From the NCBI RefSeq assembly GCF_900112335.1, contig NZ_FOLG01000002.1, positions 558,097-622,096 on the forward strand: a stretch of 64,000 bases of DNA. Direction: 5' to 3'. Within the stretch, counting starts at the first letter, position 1, and each line of letters starts with the position of its first letter. This document shows positions 46,499-55,322 of this stretch, in pieces. This DNA comes from Tropicimonas isoalkanivorans (GTDB taxonomy: Bacteria; Pseudomonadota; Alphaproteobacteria; Rhodobacterales; Rhodobacteraceae). The notes below the pieces were generated by a model. It did no database searches and was not told the DNA's origin. It was given only the letters and a program-made list of their open reading frames with translations. The position numbers were made by a program, and so were the translations under genes.

Positions 46499-47362
46499 AT
46501 GCTCGACACCTCCGTCCACCCCGCCATGCCGCCGGCCCCGGGGGTCGGCTACAAACCGCAGCACTTTTCAGACATCATGGAGGACGCAGGCCCCGTGCGC
46601 TGGCTCGAGGTGCACGCCGAGAATTACATGGGCGACGGTGGCCGCCCGATCGCGCAACTGCGCCATCTGGCGGAGCGCTTTCCGATCTCCGTCCATGGCG
46701 TCGGGCTGTCCATCGGCGGCGAAGCCCCGCTGGACCGCGACCATCTCGCCCGGCTCGCCCACCTGATCGGATGGCTCCAGCCCGCGCGCTTTTCCGAGCA
46801 TCTCGCCTGGTCCACCCACGAGTCCGCCTTCCTGAACGACCTGCTGCCGCTCCCCTACACCGAAGCGACGCTCGCCCGCGTCGCCTCCCACATCGACCAA
46901 GTGCAGGAGGCGCTCGGGCGGCAGATGCTGCTGGAGAACCCGTCGACCTACCTCGCCTTCGCCGAAAGCGAGATGAAAGAGACCGACTTTCTTCGGGAAG
47001 TGGCCCGCCGCACCGGCTGTGGCCTGCTGCTGGACATCAACAACGTCTTCGTCTCCGCCACCAACCAGCAGACCGACCCGCGCGCCTATATCGCCGCCTT
47101 CCCGCTGGATCGCGTGGGGGAGGTCCACCTGGGTGGCCATGACGAACAAGCCGACGACCACGGCGCGCCGCTGCTGATCGACAGCCACGACAGCCCGGTG
47201 GTCGATCCGGTCTGGACGCTCTACGCCGAAACCATCGCCCGGATGGGCCCCCGGCCGACGCTGATCGAGTGGGACACCGACGTCCCCCCCTGGCCGGTTC
47301 TGGCCGCCGAAGCCGCGCGGTCCGATGCGGTCCTGTCCGCCGTTCCCGTGGATGCCGCGTGA
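46499..47362 (+). CDS. bufB: DUF692 multinuclear non-heme iron oxidase (MNIO), BufB-like
   Basis: 287 residues, TIM-barrel DUF692. Conserved metal-site segments: EVHAENYMG (37-45), HGVGLSIGG (66-74), FSEHLAW (98-104), ENPSTYL (146-152), [11 protein letters not shown] (179-189), EVHLGGHDE (208-216), DSHDSPV (228-234) and [10 protein letters not shown] (256-265). MNIOs use clustered iron and O2 to remodel Cys residues in RiPP precursors; BufB acts on DUF2282 peptides. ATG 46499 follows CGGGAG. It lies 60 nt after bufA, and its stop overlaps the next ATG by 1 nt. Confidence 0.93.
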   Translation: MLDTSVHPAMPPAPGVGYKPQHFSDIMEDAGPVRWLEVHAENYMGDGGRPIAQLRHLAERFPISVHGVGLSIGGEAPLDRDHLARLAHLIGWLQPARFSEHLAWSTHESAFLNDLLPLPYTEATLARVASHIDQVQEALGRQMLLENPSTYLAFAESEMKETDFLREVARRTGCGLLLDINNVFVSATNQQTDPRAYIAAFPLDRVGEVHLGGHDEQADDHGAPLLIDSHDSPVVDPVWTLYAETIARMGPRPTLIEWDTDVPPWPVLAAEAARSDAVLSAVPVDAA

Positions 47363-48111
47363 TGAACGTCGACCAGTCGACATTCCGCGCGGCGATCCTC
47401 GACCCCGCCCTCGCCACTCCGGACGGCCTCGTGGACCCGGCCGGACGCACGGCTGGCAAGCGGTTCGACGTCTACCGCAACAACGTCGTCGTCAGCCTGT
47501 CCCGCGCTCTGGCCGACGCCTTCCCGGTGATCCGCAAGCTGTTGGGCGAGAACAATTTCAACATCCTGGCGGGGCATTTCGTTCGCCGGCATCCCCCTGG
47601 GTCGCCGCTGATCGCCCTCTACGGAGCGGCCCTGCCCGACTTCCTGACGACCTTCGCGCCGGTGCAAAACCTCGGCTACCTGCCGGACGTCGCCCGCCTG
47701 GAACTGGCGATGCGGCAGGCCTACCACGCCGCCGACGCCACGCCGATCGACCCGGCCGCCCTGCAAGCGCTCGACCCGCAGCACCTGCCCATGGCCCGCC
47801 TTAGCCTGGCGCCAGCGGTCCGCCTCGTCGCGTCGGACTGGCCCATCGTGTCGATCTGGCGCTTCAACATGGCGGACGCCCCCAAACCCGCCATGGCCGC
47901 GGAAACAGCCCTGATCACCCGGCCGGCGTTCGATCCTGAGCTTACGCGCCTCTCCCCCGCCGGGGGCCGGTTCGTCGCCACCCTCGCCTCCGGGCGCCCC
48001 CTTGGCGACGCGGTGGACGCCGCTGCCCGCGTCGATGACGGGTTCGACCTTGCACAAACCCTCGGCGCGCTGCTCGCAGGCGGGGCCATCACCTCGATCC
48101 GAAAGGAGTGA
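47362..48111 (+). CDS. bufC: DUF2063 partner protein of the MNIO (BufC-like)
   Basis: 249 residues. The N-terminal DUF2063 domain includes RFDVYRNNVVVSLSRALADAFPVIRKLLGE; the name 'putative DNA-binding domain' is historical. The C-terminal part probably forms the winged domain that presents the precursor to the MNIO (RiPP-recognition role known for BufC/MbnC-like partners). ATG 47362 shares its A with the bufB stop, so the two proteins are made together. The nucleic-acid-binding alternative is less likely given the context. Confidence 0.9.
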   Translation: MNVDQSTFRAAILDPALATPDGLVDPAGRTAGKRFDVYRNNVVVSLSRALADAFPVIRKLLGENNFNILAGHFVRRHPPGSPLIALYGAALPDFLTTFAPVQNLGYLPDVARLELAMRQAYHAADATPIDPAALQALDPQHLPMARLSLAPAVRLVASDWPIVSIWRFNMADAPKPAMAAETALITRPAFDPELTRLSPAGGRFVATLASGRPLGDAVDAAARVDDGFDLAQTLGALLAGGAITSIRKE

Positions 48112-48115
48112 TTCC

Positions 48116-48715
48116 ATGACAGTCACGGCAAACGAATCGGACCGCAGAGCGCCCGCGGTGTTTCATTCCGCAATCCATCTCCACAACCGCGCCTTCGGAG
48201 CCATCGAGGCAGCCGTCGCGCCCTGGGCAATCCCGGCGCTCGCCCGCATCACCTTTGCAGGGGTGCTGCTCGTCTACTTCTGGGGCTCCGCGCTGACCAA
48301 GGTCGGCAGCGGCATCTTCGGCATCTTCACCCCATCGCCCGGCGCCTACGCGCAGATCTTCCCGCAAAAGGCGGAGGCCGTTCTCTACGATCCCAGCCAG
48401 TTTTCCTTCATCAAGACACTGGTGGTCCTCGCCGGCACCTGGGCCGAATTTCTCCTGCCCCTGTTGATCGTCGTGGGCCTGTTCACCCGCCTCGCCGCGC
48501 TCGGCATGATCGGATTCGTCGTCGTCCAGAGCCTGACCGACATCTACGGCCACGGCGCGGACGCCGCCGCCATCGGCGCATGGTTCGACCGGGCCTCCGG
48601 CGCCCTCATCCTCGATCAGCGGGCGTTCTGGGTCTTCGTGCTTCTCGTTCTCGTGCTCCGCGGGGCAGGACCACTCTCGGTTGACCGCCTGATTGGCATC
48701 GACCGGCGCTTGTAG
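48116..48715 (+). CDS. DoxX-family membrane protein (BufD/GigT-like)
   Basis: 199 residues. A 45-residue hydrophilic start with HNRAFG is followed by four membrane helices (about 46-66, 100-125, 128-148, 172-190) and the DoxX motifs in LLIVVGLFTRLAALGMIGFVVVQS. DoxX genes close many DUF2282-DUF692-DUF2063 operons, including the gold-induced gig cluster. Starts 4 nt after bufC with AAGGAG upstream. Possible quinone-linked redox or transport role in the maturation or metal response (inference). Confidence 0.88.
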   Translation: MTVTANESDRRAPAVFHSAIHLHNRAFGAIEAAVAPWAIPALARITFAGVLLVYFWGSALTKVGSGIFGIFTPSPGAYAQIFPQKAEAVLYDPSQFSFIKTLVVLAGTWAEFLLPLLIVVGLFTRLAALGMIGFVVVQSLTDIYGHGADAAAIGAWFDRASGALILDQRAFWVFVLLVLVLRGAGPLSVDRLIGIDRRL

Positions 48716-48730
48716 GACCAATTACTCAAA

Positions 48731-48764
48731 GAGGGTTGTTTTATTTCACAACTGAGTCACCCTC
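48731..48764 (+). promoter_or_regulatory. Stem-loop upstream of the cold-shock gene
   Basis: GAGGGT (48731-48736) pairs with ACCCTC (48759-48764), enclosing an AT-rich part with an alternative GTTGT/ACAAC stem (about 48735-48752). It may end the buf transcript or form the switchable 5' leader typical of csp mRNAs; two exclusive pairings overlap. Confidence 0.4.
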
Positions 48765-48884
48765 GGAACCGTGACGATGCCACCTACGACTCACTGGCTC
48801 TGCCACTGCGAGAAAGTTCGGCCCCGTGACCACGCCGCCGCAATTTCGCGGGCGGATGAAGACGAGACGAAGGAGACGCGGGAA

Positions 48885-49091
48885 ATGCCGACTGGCACCG
48901 TGAAATGGTTCAATACCACGAAGGGCTATGGTTTCATTGCCCCCGACGATGGCGGAAAGGACGTCTTCGTGCACATCAGCGCGGTCGAGCGCGCTGGCAT
49001 GACCGGACTCGCCGACAATATGAAGATTGCCTACGAATTGCGCGAAGGCCGTGACGGACGCTCATCGGCCACAGATCTCAAAGCATTGTAA
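48885..49091 (+). CDS. cspA: Cold-shock protein, CspA family
   Basis: 68 residues. A single OB-fold cold-shock domain starts TGTVKWFNTTKGYGFI (RNP1 KGYGFI) and contains VFVHIS (RNP2). It binds single-stranded RNA/DNA as a chaperone. ATG 48885 follows AAGGAG at about 10 nt. The 169-nt stretch from the DoxX stop holds a stem-loop that may be part of its leader. Confidence 0.95.
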   Translation: MPTGTVKWFNTTKGYGFIAPDDGGKDVFVHISAVERAGMTGLADNMKIAYELREGRDGRSSATDLKAL

Positions 49092-49299
49092 GTCGATATT
49101 CATGCCCCCGCGGCCGCGCGCCTTATAGCGTGGCCGCACCACCGGTCAACGCAATGCTGCATTGCGGCATTTCCCGGTTTTCCCCGTCCCCTCACGTGCT
49201 ATCTTGCGATGAAAGTCACTGGGAGGAGGCGCGGTCGACCGGCTGTTTCCGCTCTCGGTGTCGCGCCTCCTCTCGAACTAGAGCAGGAGGCCCGAAGGT

Positions 49300-49599
49300 A
49301 TGCCCGATCTCACAGCCATTCTCGCGTTCTATCAGGCGATCGCGTTCTTTTCCGTCACCGGCGCGCTGCCCGGGGAGGCCGCGATGATGGCCCAGCCGGA
49401 GCGGGAAGCCGTGGTGCAGCGGTTCCTCAGCCCCAGCGAACGCGGCAATTTCGATGCGCTCTCCGACGTGGATCGCAGGGTGCGTCTGCGCAAGGGTGAA
49501 ACGCGCTTCCGGGCGTGGGAATCGGCCAACCCGGATGTCGCGGCCGTCCTCCGCCGCAAGGCCGAACGCCTGGCCTTCGAGCCTGCGCCCTGCGTCTGA
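49300..49599 (+). CDS. Small hypothetical protein
   Basis: 99 residues with a strong AGGAGG ribosome site 10 nt before the ATG. A short hydrophobic start (AILAFYQAIAFFSVTG) is followed by a basic, helical rest with RRVRLRKGETRFRAWE and a Cys near the end. No family recognised. Convergent with the ArsC-like gene; 208 nt after cspA. Confidence 0.6.
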   Translation: MPDLTAILAFYQAIAFFSVTGALPGEAAMMAQPEREAVVQRFLSPSERGNFDALSDVDRRVRLRKGETRFRAWESANPDVAAVLRRKAERLAFEPAPCV

Positions 49600-49911
49600 C
49601 CGGCATGGAACGCGCGTAACAGGGGGGGGCGGAATGGAGCCCGCGGGCTCGTCAAAAGGCCCCTCGTGCGCTCGTCCCCCGTCTGCACCTCCCCAGTTGC
49701 CGTGCGAGCGATTCAGTTGCATGTCCGCGGGGAACAGACGTGCACGACACCGGGTTTCCCGATCGAGTCGGGGACTTGGGAAGTAAATCGGTGCAGGTGA
49801 GGTGACGAGGCGCACCCGGATTCGGTCCTCCCACCGTTTCCGTCAGGAAACTGTAACAGTTTGACCCTAGGTCTCAAAGTAACGATGTGGCCCGCGCAGG
49901 CCGTTCTGCGA
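49600..49911. other. 312-bp convergent intergenic region
   Basis: Contains two adjoining inverted repeats: AAACTG-TAA-CAGTTT (49848-49862) and TTTGA...TCAAA (49860-49878, with an inner GACC/GGTC). Probably terminators for the facing genes. No gene seen. Confidence 0.5.
49848..49878. terminator. Paired inverted repeats, likely bidirectional terminator
   Basis: Two overlapping small palindromes sharing the TTT at 49860-49862, 33 nt downstream of the ArsC-like stop as read on the minus strand. Stems are short and AT-rich compared with surroundings. Confidence 0.4.
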
Positions 49912-50238
49912 TCACATTTTCCAGATTGACTGCGCCGCCGCGTCCCAACCCAGGCTCAGGCGCTCCCCCTCCCGGCAGACCGGACGCTTCATCAGCGTCG
50001 GATGCTTCGCCAAAAGGTCCGCCGCGGGCGCCGCGCGATCCTCCTCCGACATGCCTCGCCAGGTGGTCGACCGCCGGTTGATCAGCCCGTCGCCGAACGC
50101 CGCCAGCAGCGGCGCCCACTCGTCTTCCGTCAGAGGCTCGGCGCGGACATCCCGGAAAGTTACGTCATACCCGGCGACGTCCAACGCCTTCCGCGCCTTT
50201 CGGCAAGTGTCGCATGTGGACAGTCCGTAGAGGATCAT
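49912..50238 (-). CDS. ArsC/Spx-like thioredoxin-fold protein (YffB type)
   Basis: 108 residues. CDTC at residues 9-12 (GLSTCDTCRKARKAL) and the C-terminal KRPVC region belong to the ArsC family, including YffB and Spx. YffB proteins are glutathione-linked reductases rather than arsenate reductases. Start at ATG 50238; the 13 codons upstream in frame lack a ribosome site. Third gene of a possible minus-strand set with DUF2177 and the DksA-like gene. Confidence 0.85.
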   Translation of the reverse strand: MILYGLSTCDTCRKARKALDVAGYDVTFRDVRAEPLTEDEWAPLLAAFGDGLINRRSTTWRGMSEEDRAAPAADLLAKHPTLMKRPVCREGERLSLGWDAAAQSIWKM

Positions 50239-50299
50239 AGTCAGGCTCCAGCGTGGTATATGCCGCCCGCATGGCATGCGGACCGCACGGCGGCAAGCG

Positions 50300-50704
50300 T
50301 CAGGACAGCGCGCGCGCCACCATCACCCCGCCCCACGCCGACACCCCGGTCAGCACGGCGCCCCAGGTCATGTCCACCGCAGCCATGGACCAGTGCCAGT
50401 CCCGCATCACGGCGTAGCTGGTGAGTTCATAGGTCCCGTACGCGAACAGCCCCAGCAACACGCCATTGATCAGTGCCTCCGTCGGGGCGTCCGAGCGGAG
50501 CGCCGGCAGCGACGCGAAATGCAGCACACCGCCCATGTAGAGCAGGTAGAACAACGCCGCCGGGACGAGGCGAAGCCCGTCCAGCAGGCTCTCGCCGAGG
50601 TGGCGTTGGAAAAGCGGGTGCATGATCGTGCTCAGCATGGCGGCATCGAGCGCGAGAAAGATCACGCTGGTCGCAACGAAAAGGACGAAAAGAGTCATCT
50701 GCAT
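50300..50704 (-). CDS. DUF2177 four-helix membrane protein
   Basis: 134 residues with four hydrophobic helices (about 3-24, 45-68, 82-102, 110-130). The motif YELTSYAVMRDWHWSMAAVDMTWG is characteristic of DUF2177. Function unknown. It starts 43 nt after the DksA-like stop. MTLF six bases downstream is an alternative start. Confidence 0.85.
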   Translation of the reverse strand: MQMTLFVLFVATSVIFLALDAAMLSTIMHPLFQRHLGESLLDGLRLVPAALFYLLYMGGVLHFASLPALRSDAPTEALINGVLLGLFAYGTYELTSYAVMRDWHWSMAAVDMTWGAVLTGVSAWGGVMVARALS

Positions 50705-50747
50705 CTCCGGTTTTGGCGGAGGTAGCGCCGCCTGCCGCTACGGCAAG

Positions 50748-51080
50748 TCATGCGCCGCGGGTGCAGTCGGCGCAGCGGGCGATCGCGGGATCGAGCGCCA
50801 GTCGGGCGGGTGCGATCGGCTCCCCGCAGTCCGTGCAATAGCCGTACTCACCCTCCTCCAGGCGACGCAGGGCCGCCCGGATACGGCTGCGCTCCGCCGC
50901 CCGGCGGCGCGCCTGTGCCTGTGCCATCGCCTGATGCTGGAGCGCATCCATGCGGGACAGGCGGCCGGTGGACGTCTGGTCGAGGTCCACGACGGCGCGC
51001 GCGCCCGCCGATGCCGCATCCTCAGCATCCAGCTCTGCCAGCCGGTCCATCAGGCGGTGTCGGATCTCTGCGTCTGTCAT
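50748..51080 (-). CDS. DksA/TraR-family zinc-finger protein
   Basis: 110 residues. An N-terminal helical part (coiled coil about 40-75) is followed by a C4 zinc finger with Cys 82, 85, 103 and 106 (YCTDCGEPI ... CADC). Shorter than DksA (151), as usual for the small alphaproteobacterial TraR/DksA-like group that may bind RNA polymerase's secondary channel. ATG 51080. Upstream (51152-51164) is an inverted repeat CGTTAC-G-GTAACG of unknown role. Confidence 0.88.
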   Translation of the reverse strand: MTDAEIRHRLMDRLAELDAEDAASAGARAVVDLDQTSTGRLSRMDALQHQAMAQAQARRRAAERSRIRAALRRLEEGEYGYCTDCGEPIAPARLALDPAIARCADCTRGA

Positions 51081-51301
51081 CCACAAAGCGTGACAGGACG
51101 CCGCCCGGCATACAAGCGGAGACGTTTCGCCGGAAACGGGCCGGTTGTTTACGTTACGGTAACGATTTGCAGGGTACACCGGCCAGGCAGCGGGGCGCGG
51201 GCTACTCAGTTGGCTCCTGACCGTCACGCGTCCCGTTTGCAGATCCCCTGACAGTCGCGCGTCTCGCCGCCCGGAGATGCTCCCGGGCGAAGCTGTGGCC
51301 C

Positions 51302-52678
51302 TCAGAATGCCGAATTGAACCCAATGGAGATCCCCAGCGAGTCCGTTTCGAACCGGCTGATGTTGGAGGTCGTCTTGCTTCCCGACACCGTGATCACAGG
51401 CACGAAGCCCATGTAGTCGATCTGGTCGAAGTAGATGTCGAGATCGGCGGAGATTTCGCGGTCCTCCCGCCCGTCGTCGATGTATATCGACCCGATCCGG
51501 TAGTCGGGATAGTCGTTGAAGGAATACTCCAAGCTGCCCCCGAGCCGCACGCCCCAGATGTCATCCGCCATAAGCGCGCTCATGCGGGCGGAGACCCCGG
51601 TGTATGCATAGTCGATCTCGTCGGAGGTCACGTTCGTGCCCGACACCCCGAAAGACAGCAAATCACCGTCCTTCGTCTGGTGGAAATAGTCCCAGTTGAG
51701 CTCCCGCCCCTGCCGATCCTGTCCATCGTCGTCGGGGTCCCGATGCTCCGCCTGGACCTCGAACCGCATCCAGTCGTTGGGCGTGATCTTGACCTTCTTC
51801 GACAGGGTGAGCCGCGAAAGCTTGTCAAGCTGCTCGCCGCCATACCAGGTCTGTCCCAGCGCGACGGAAATGCGATCCGGCAGGATGAACGGGCTTTGCG
51901 CGCGGCGGTAGCCAAGCACCACCTCCGCAACGCCATAGTCGAAATCCGAACCCTCCGCCTCCGGCGCGATGGATTTCGCCTCGTCCGACAGTGTGTTGAA
52001 GGTGCGGTAGCCGTTGAAGGTCAGCGTCGTCAGGTGATCGGGGCTCTGCGACAGGGTCCTGACCGCCTGCCCCTGCACGGAACTCGTCACACCGGACAGC
52101 GCGCGCGCCGTCCCGCTGAGTTGCCCGACGGGAAACGTATCGTCGATCACGAGGAACTCGGACGAAGCCCCTCCATTCAGGTTCGACGACGGCGCTACGT
52201 CGAAGGAAAAGCGCATGAGCCACGGCGAGACCGTGCGGAGGCGGTCGAATACGTTCTCCAGTTGCTCCCGTTCTTCCTCGCTGTCGGCGGTATGATACGC
52301 CCGCCGCAACCAGAGCTGCGCCATGAAGAAGCGGTCATCTGCGGCATATGCCTTCGACGTGTAGAATGCCGCCTCGTGGCGCAGCGCCGGATCATCCGCG
52401 TTCGCCCAGGCGCGTACACCGGCCTGCCGCCCCTCTTCCGGGCGGCCCATCAACGGTTCCGTCGCCGCGAGGACGAGCAGCGCGGAGGCATCGTCAGGAT
52501 GGGACTCCAGGATGATCCGGGCAATCGTATTCGCGGACTCGATGTCGCCCTGCCGATACGCGGTGCGGGCCGCCTCGCGGGCCTGCCCGACCGTCAACTC
52601 AAGCTCTTCGGCCGCCCCACAAACGGAACTGGCGGCCAAGATGGCCGCCAGCAACAAGCATCTCGGCAGTGTCCGCAT
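51302..52678 (-). CDS. Slam-like surface lipoprotein assembly modifier (DUF560 barrel)
   Basis: 458 residues. A signal peptide (about 1-22) is followed by TPR-like helices (about 30-150, with ARTAYRQGDIESANTIARIILESHPDDASALL) and a long beta-rich outer-membrane barrel ending in Phe (NSAF). This is the two-part plan of Slam proteins, which move specific lipoproteins across the outer membrane of Neisseria and relatives. Its ATG overlaps the stop of the adjoining lipoprotein gene by 1 nt (TAATG), strongly suggesting a dedicated substrate pair. Family assignment is from layout and the barrel's PFILPDRISVALGQTWYGGEQ region. Confidence 0.82.
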   Translation of the reverse strand: MRTLPRCLLLAAILAASSVCGAAEELELTVGQAREAARTAYRQGDIESANTIARIILESHPDDASALLVLAATEPLMGRPEEGRQAGVRAWANADDPALRHEAAFYTSKAYAADDRFFMAQLWLRRAYHTADSEEEREQLENVFDRLRTVSPWLMRFSFDVAPSSNLNGGASSEFLVIDDTFPVGQLSGTARALSGVTSSVQGQAVRTLSQSPDHLTTLTFNGYRTFNTLSDEAKSIAPEAEGSDFDYGVAEVVLGYRRAQSPFILPDRISVALGQTWYGGEQLDKLSRLTLSKKVKITPNDWMRFEVQAEHRDPDDDGQDRQGRELNWDYFHQTKDGDLLSFGVSGTNVTSDEIDYAYTGVSARMSALMADDIWGVRLGGSLEYSFNDYPDYRIGSIYIDDGREDREISADLDIYFDQIDYMGFVPVITVSGSKTTSNISRFETDSLGISIGFNSAF

Positions 52679-53703
52679 TAATCGAAGTCACCGAGTTTTT
52701 TGCATATCTTGGGCGCGCCGCGCGTTCCGCATCTGGGCAAGACGAATGTCCCGACCTCGGCATCCAGGTCACCGTCCCTTGGGTCGTCGCCATGGAACAC
52801 GCTGTCGAGCACAACCGTCCCGGCGAGTGCCTTGGCGTCCGTGCCAATGACGCCCCCGAACGGGCCAGCGCCTTGCGGACTTACGACATCCACCATTCGC
52901 CCGCCCCGGCCCGGAGCCTGCGTCAGTTCGGCTGTTCCCAGGAACTCGCCCTTCTTGTTCATCGTCCCCTCGACGAGGTTGACGTCCGAAAGCTTCTCTC
53001 CGTTGTCCGCGAACTTCCTCTCGTAGATCGACCCGTTCACGGCATTGTCGTCAAAGTCGACGTTCAGGAAGACCTTGCCCTTCGTCTGGCGCGGTTGGGC
53101 CGGGTAGAGGCTCGAATCCGTGCCCCGCGGCACGTCGAGCCGCTGGTCCTGGTCGAGGTCGTTGAGGTTGGTCACGCCGGCATACCGTCCGGCAAACGAA
53201 ACGAGGCCCGTCGTCGGGTGCGTGTATTCGCCAGTCCGCTCATAGGACGTCCCGCGAAAGAACCGCCGGAACTGGCCGCCGTCTGCGACCGCGGTCGCCC
53301 TGACGTTGCCCTTCTTGTCCTCGGCCGTCACCGCCACGAACATCCGGTCCAGCGGGTCGTCCTGCACCGAGAACGCCTTGTACCCCGGCACGTCCAGCGC
53401 TGCGTTGCGCAGGTAGGTGGCGACCTTGGGCGGCTGGTCCAGCGCAGAGAGCTTCACCCGCAGCTTGTCGTCGGAATCGTCCTTCGCCTTCCGCCCCTTG
53501 GAGTAGGTGATACGGGAGACGTTCTGCGCCAGGGACTCCGGTACGGCGATTTTCACGTCGTCGTCAGGCGTGATCGGCTCGTCGCCGGTGTCTCCGGGTT
53601 CTTCGTCCACAGGTTCGTTGAAGACGGGGTTGCTGCCACTGCCGTCGCTGCACGCCGCAAGCATGCCAAACAGCGCCAGGATCAGCGCCAGGTTCTTTGT
53701 CAT
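52678..53703 (-). CDS. TbpB-like surface lipoprotein, probable Slam substrate
   Basis: 341 residues. Lipobox LAAC with Cys 18, then an acidic Pro/Asp-rich linker (about 25-50). The C-terminal half is beta-rich and glycine-rich with VFLNVDFDDNAVNGSIYERKF and GPFGGVIGTDAKALAGTVVLDSVFHG, like the small barrel and GxxFG segment of transferrin-binding-protein-B-type lipoproteins. A Cys pair lies near the end (RCGTRGAPKICKK). ATG 53703 is chosen to keep the signal peptide. First gene of the pair with the Slam-like protein; ligand unknown. Confidence 0.82.
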   Translation of the reverse strand: MTKNLALILALFGMLAACSDGSGSNPVFNEPVDEEPGDTGDEPITPDDDVKIAVPESLAQNVSRITYSKGRKAKDDSDDKLRVKLSALDQPPKVATYLRNAALDVPGYKAFSVQDDPLDRMFVAVTAEDKKGNVRATAVADGGQFRRFFRGTSYERTGEYTHPTTGLVSFAGRYAGVTNLNDLDQDQRLDVPRGTDSSLYPAQPRQTKGKVFLNVDFDDNAVNGSIYERKFADNGEKLSDVNLVEGTMNKKGEFLGTAELTQAPGRGGRMVDVVSPQGAGPFGGVIGTDAKALAGTVVLDSVFHGDDPRDGDLDAEVGTFVLPRCGTRGAPKICKKLGDFD

Positions 53704-53899
53704 CGGACTGCTCTGCCTCGGTTCGTTTTGCCTGATGGTGCGCAAGCGGGCCCTGCCAAGTCAACTGTCAACCCAGTGAATCCAACCGATTCGCACCACC
53801 TGTGACCCATGTGCGCCCGCTACTCCATATGGAAGTTTCCACCCGGTCTCGACATAGATATGGTGCCCCAAATCGCCCCCAGCAGAAGGGAATCACCCC

Positions 53900-54811
53900 A
53901 TGCCCCTCACAGACGACCAGATCGCCGAGATCGCCGAGCTGCGCTCGACCCCACAGCCCACGCTGCGCGCCACCGCGCCGGGCATGGAGCAGCACCTCTA
54001 CCACGCCCACGAGGTGCTCGATCACGGCTTCGTCCGGGTGATCGACTACATGGGCGACGACGCGGCCATCGTGCAGGCGGCGCGGGTCTCCTATGGGGCG
54101 GGCACGAAAAAATCGCGCGATGACAGCGGCCTGATCCGCTACCTCATGCGGCACTGGCACTCCACGCCCTTCGAGATGTGCGAGATCAAGCTGCACGTGA
54201 AGCTGCCGGTCTTCGTCGCCCGGCAGTGGATCCGCCACCGCACCGCCAACGTCAACGAGTACTCCGCCCGCTACTCCATCCTGGACCGGGAGTTCTACAT
54301 CCCCGCGCCGGACCAACTCGCCGCGCAATCCACCGTGAACAACCAGGGCCGGGGCGAGGTGCTGACGGGCGCGGAGGCCGCACAGGTGCTGGAGATCCTG
54401 AAGACGGACGCCGGCCGCGCCTATGACCACTACGAACAGATGCTGAGCCAGGAGGGCCAGCAGGGCCTCGCGCGGGAGTTGGCACGGATGAACCTGCCGG
54501 CCAACATCTACACCCAGTGGTACTGGAAGGTGGACCTCCACAACCTCTTCCACTTCCTGCGCCTGCGGGCGGACGAGCACGCGCAGTACGAGATCCGCGT
54601 CTATGCCGAGACGCTCTGCAAGATCGTGGCCGACTGGGTTCCGGCCGCCTACGGGGCGTTCGAGGATTACCGGCTTGGCGGGGCAAACCTCTCGGCGAAG
54701 GCGCTGGACTGCGTGAAGCGGATGCTCAAGGGCGAAGCCGTCACGCAGGAGACCTCCGGCATGTCCAAGGGCGAATGGCGGGAGTTCGAGGCGCTTTTGG
54801 GCTCACGATAG
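53900..54811 (+). CDS. thyX: Flavin-dependent thymidylate synthase
   Basis: 303 residues. The ThyX signature [15 protein letters not shown] is at 112-126 and flavin/substrate segments include [22 protein letters not shown]. It makes dTMP from dUMP with FAD, NADPH and methylene-THF, without DHFR-type oxidation. Single gene with GGGAAT upstream; promoter not clear. Confidence 0.95.
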   Translation: MPLTDDQIAEIAELRSTPQPTLRATAPGMEQHLYHAHEVLDHGFVRVIDYMGDDAAIVQAARVSYGAGTKKSRDDSGLIRYLMRHWHSTPFEMCEIKLHVKLPVFVARQWIRHRTANVNEYSARYSILDREFYIPAPDQLAAQSTVNNQGRGEVLTGAEAAQVLEILKTDAGRAYDHYEQMLSQEGQQGLARELARMNLPANIYTQWYWKVDLHNLFHFLRLRADEHAQYEIRVYAETLCKIVADWVPAAYGAFEDYRLGGANLSAKALDCVKRMLKGEAVTQETSGMSKGEWREFEALLGSR

Positions 54812-54890
54812 AGCCCGCCCGATCCGCGCCCGCGGTTGCCAAGCGGGCCAGGCTGACTACGTTGTGCCCTGAATGCCGAGGCGGAGTGAC

Positions 54891-55322
54891 ATGATGAAAC
54901 TGAAATACCTGCACACGATGGTCCGGGTCGAAGACCTGGAAAAATCCATGGCCTTCTACAACCTGCTCGGGCTGGAGGAAACGCGCCGGAAAGAGAGCGA
55001 CGAGGGCCGGTTCACCCTCGTCTTCATGGCGCCGCCCGATCAGCCGGAATGCCCGGTGGAACTGACCTACAACTGGGATGGCGACGAGGGCCTGCCGTCC
55101 GACAGCCGGCATTTCGGGCACCTCGCCTACGGGGTCGAGAACATCTACGACATGTGCCAGAAACTCATGGACGCCGGCGTGACGATCAACCGGCCCCCGC
55201 GCGACGGCCACATGGCCTTCGTCCGGTCCCCGGACAACATCTCCATCGAACTCCTCCAAATCGGCGACGCCCTTCCCCCGGCGGAACCCTGGGCGAGCAT
55301 GGAGAACACCGGCCACTGGTAA
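54891..55322 (+). CDS. gloA: Glyoxalase I / lactoylglutathione lyase (VOC family)
   Basis: 143 residues with two VOC beta-alpha-beta repeats. LKYLHTMVRVEDLEKSMAFYNLLGL at the start, VELTYNWDGD, FGHLAYGVENIYDMCQKL and SIELLQIGDA follow the GloA pattern with His/Glu metal ligands. It detoxifies methylglyoxal as its glutathione hemithioacetal. The start is ATG 54891 (MMK); 54894 is equally possible. Confidence 0.9.
   Translation: MMKLKYLHTMVRVEDLEKSMAFYNLLGLEETRRKESDEGRFTLVFMAPPDQPECPVELTYNWDGDEGLPSDSRHFGHLAYGVENIYDMCQKLMDAGVTINRPPRDGHMAFVRSPDNISIELLQIGDALPPAEPWASMENTGHW

Noticed and set aside
53704..53899. Fur-box search upstream of the TbpB-like lipoprotein
   Set aside because: No 19-bp Fur-like palindrome was seen, so iron control is not claimed.
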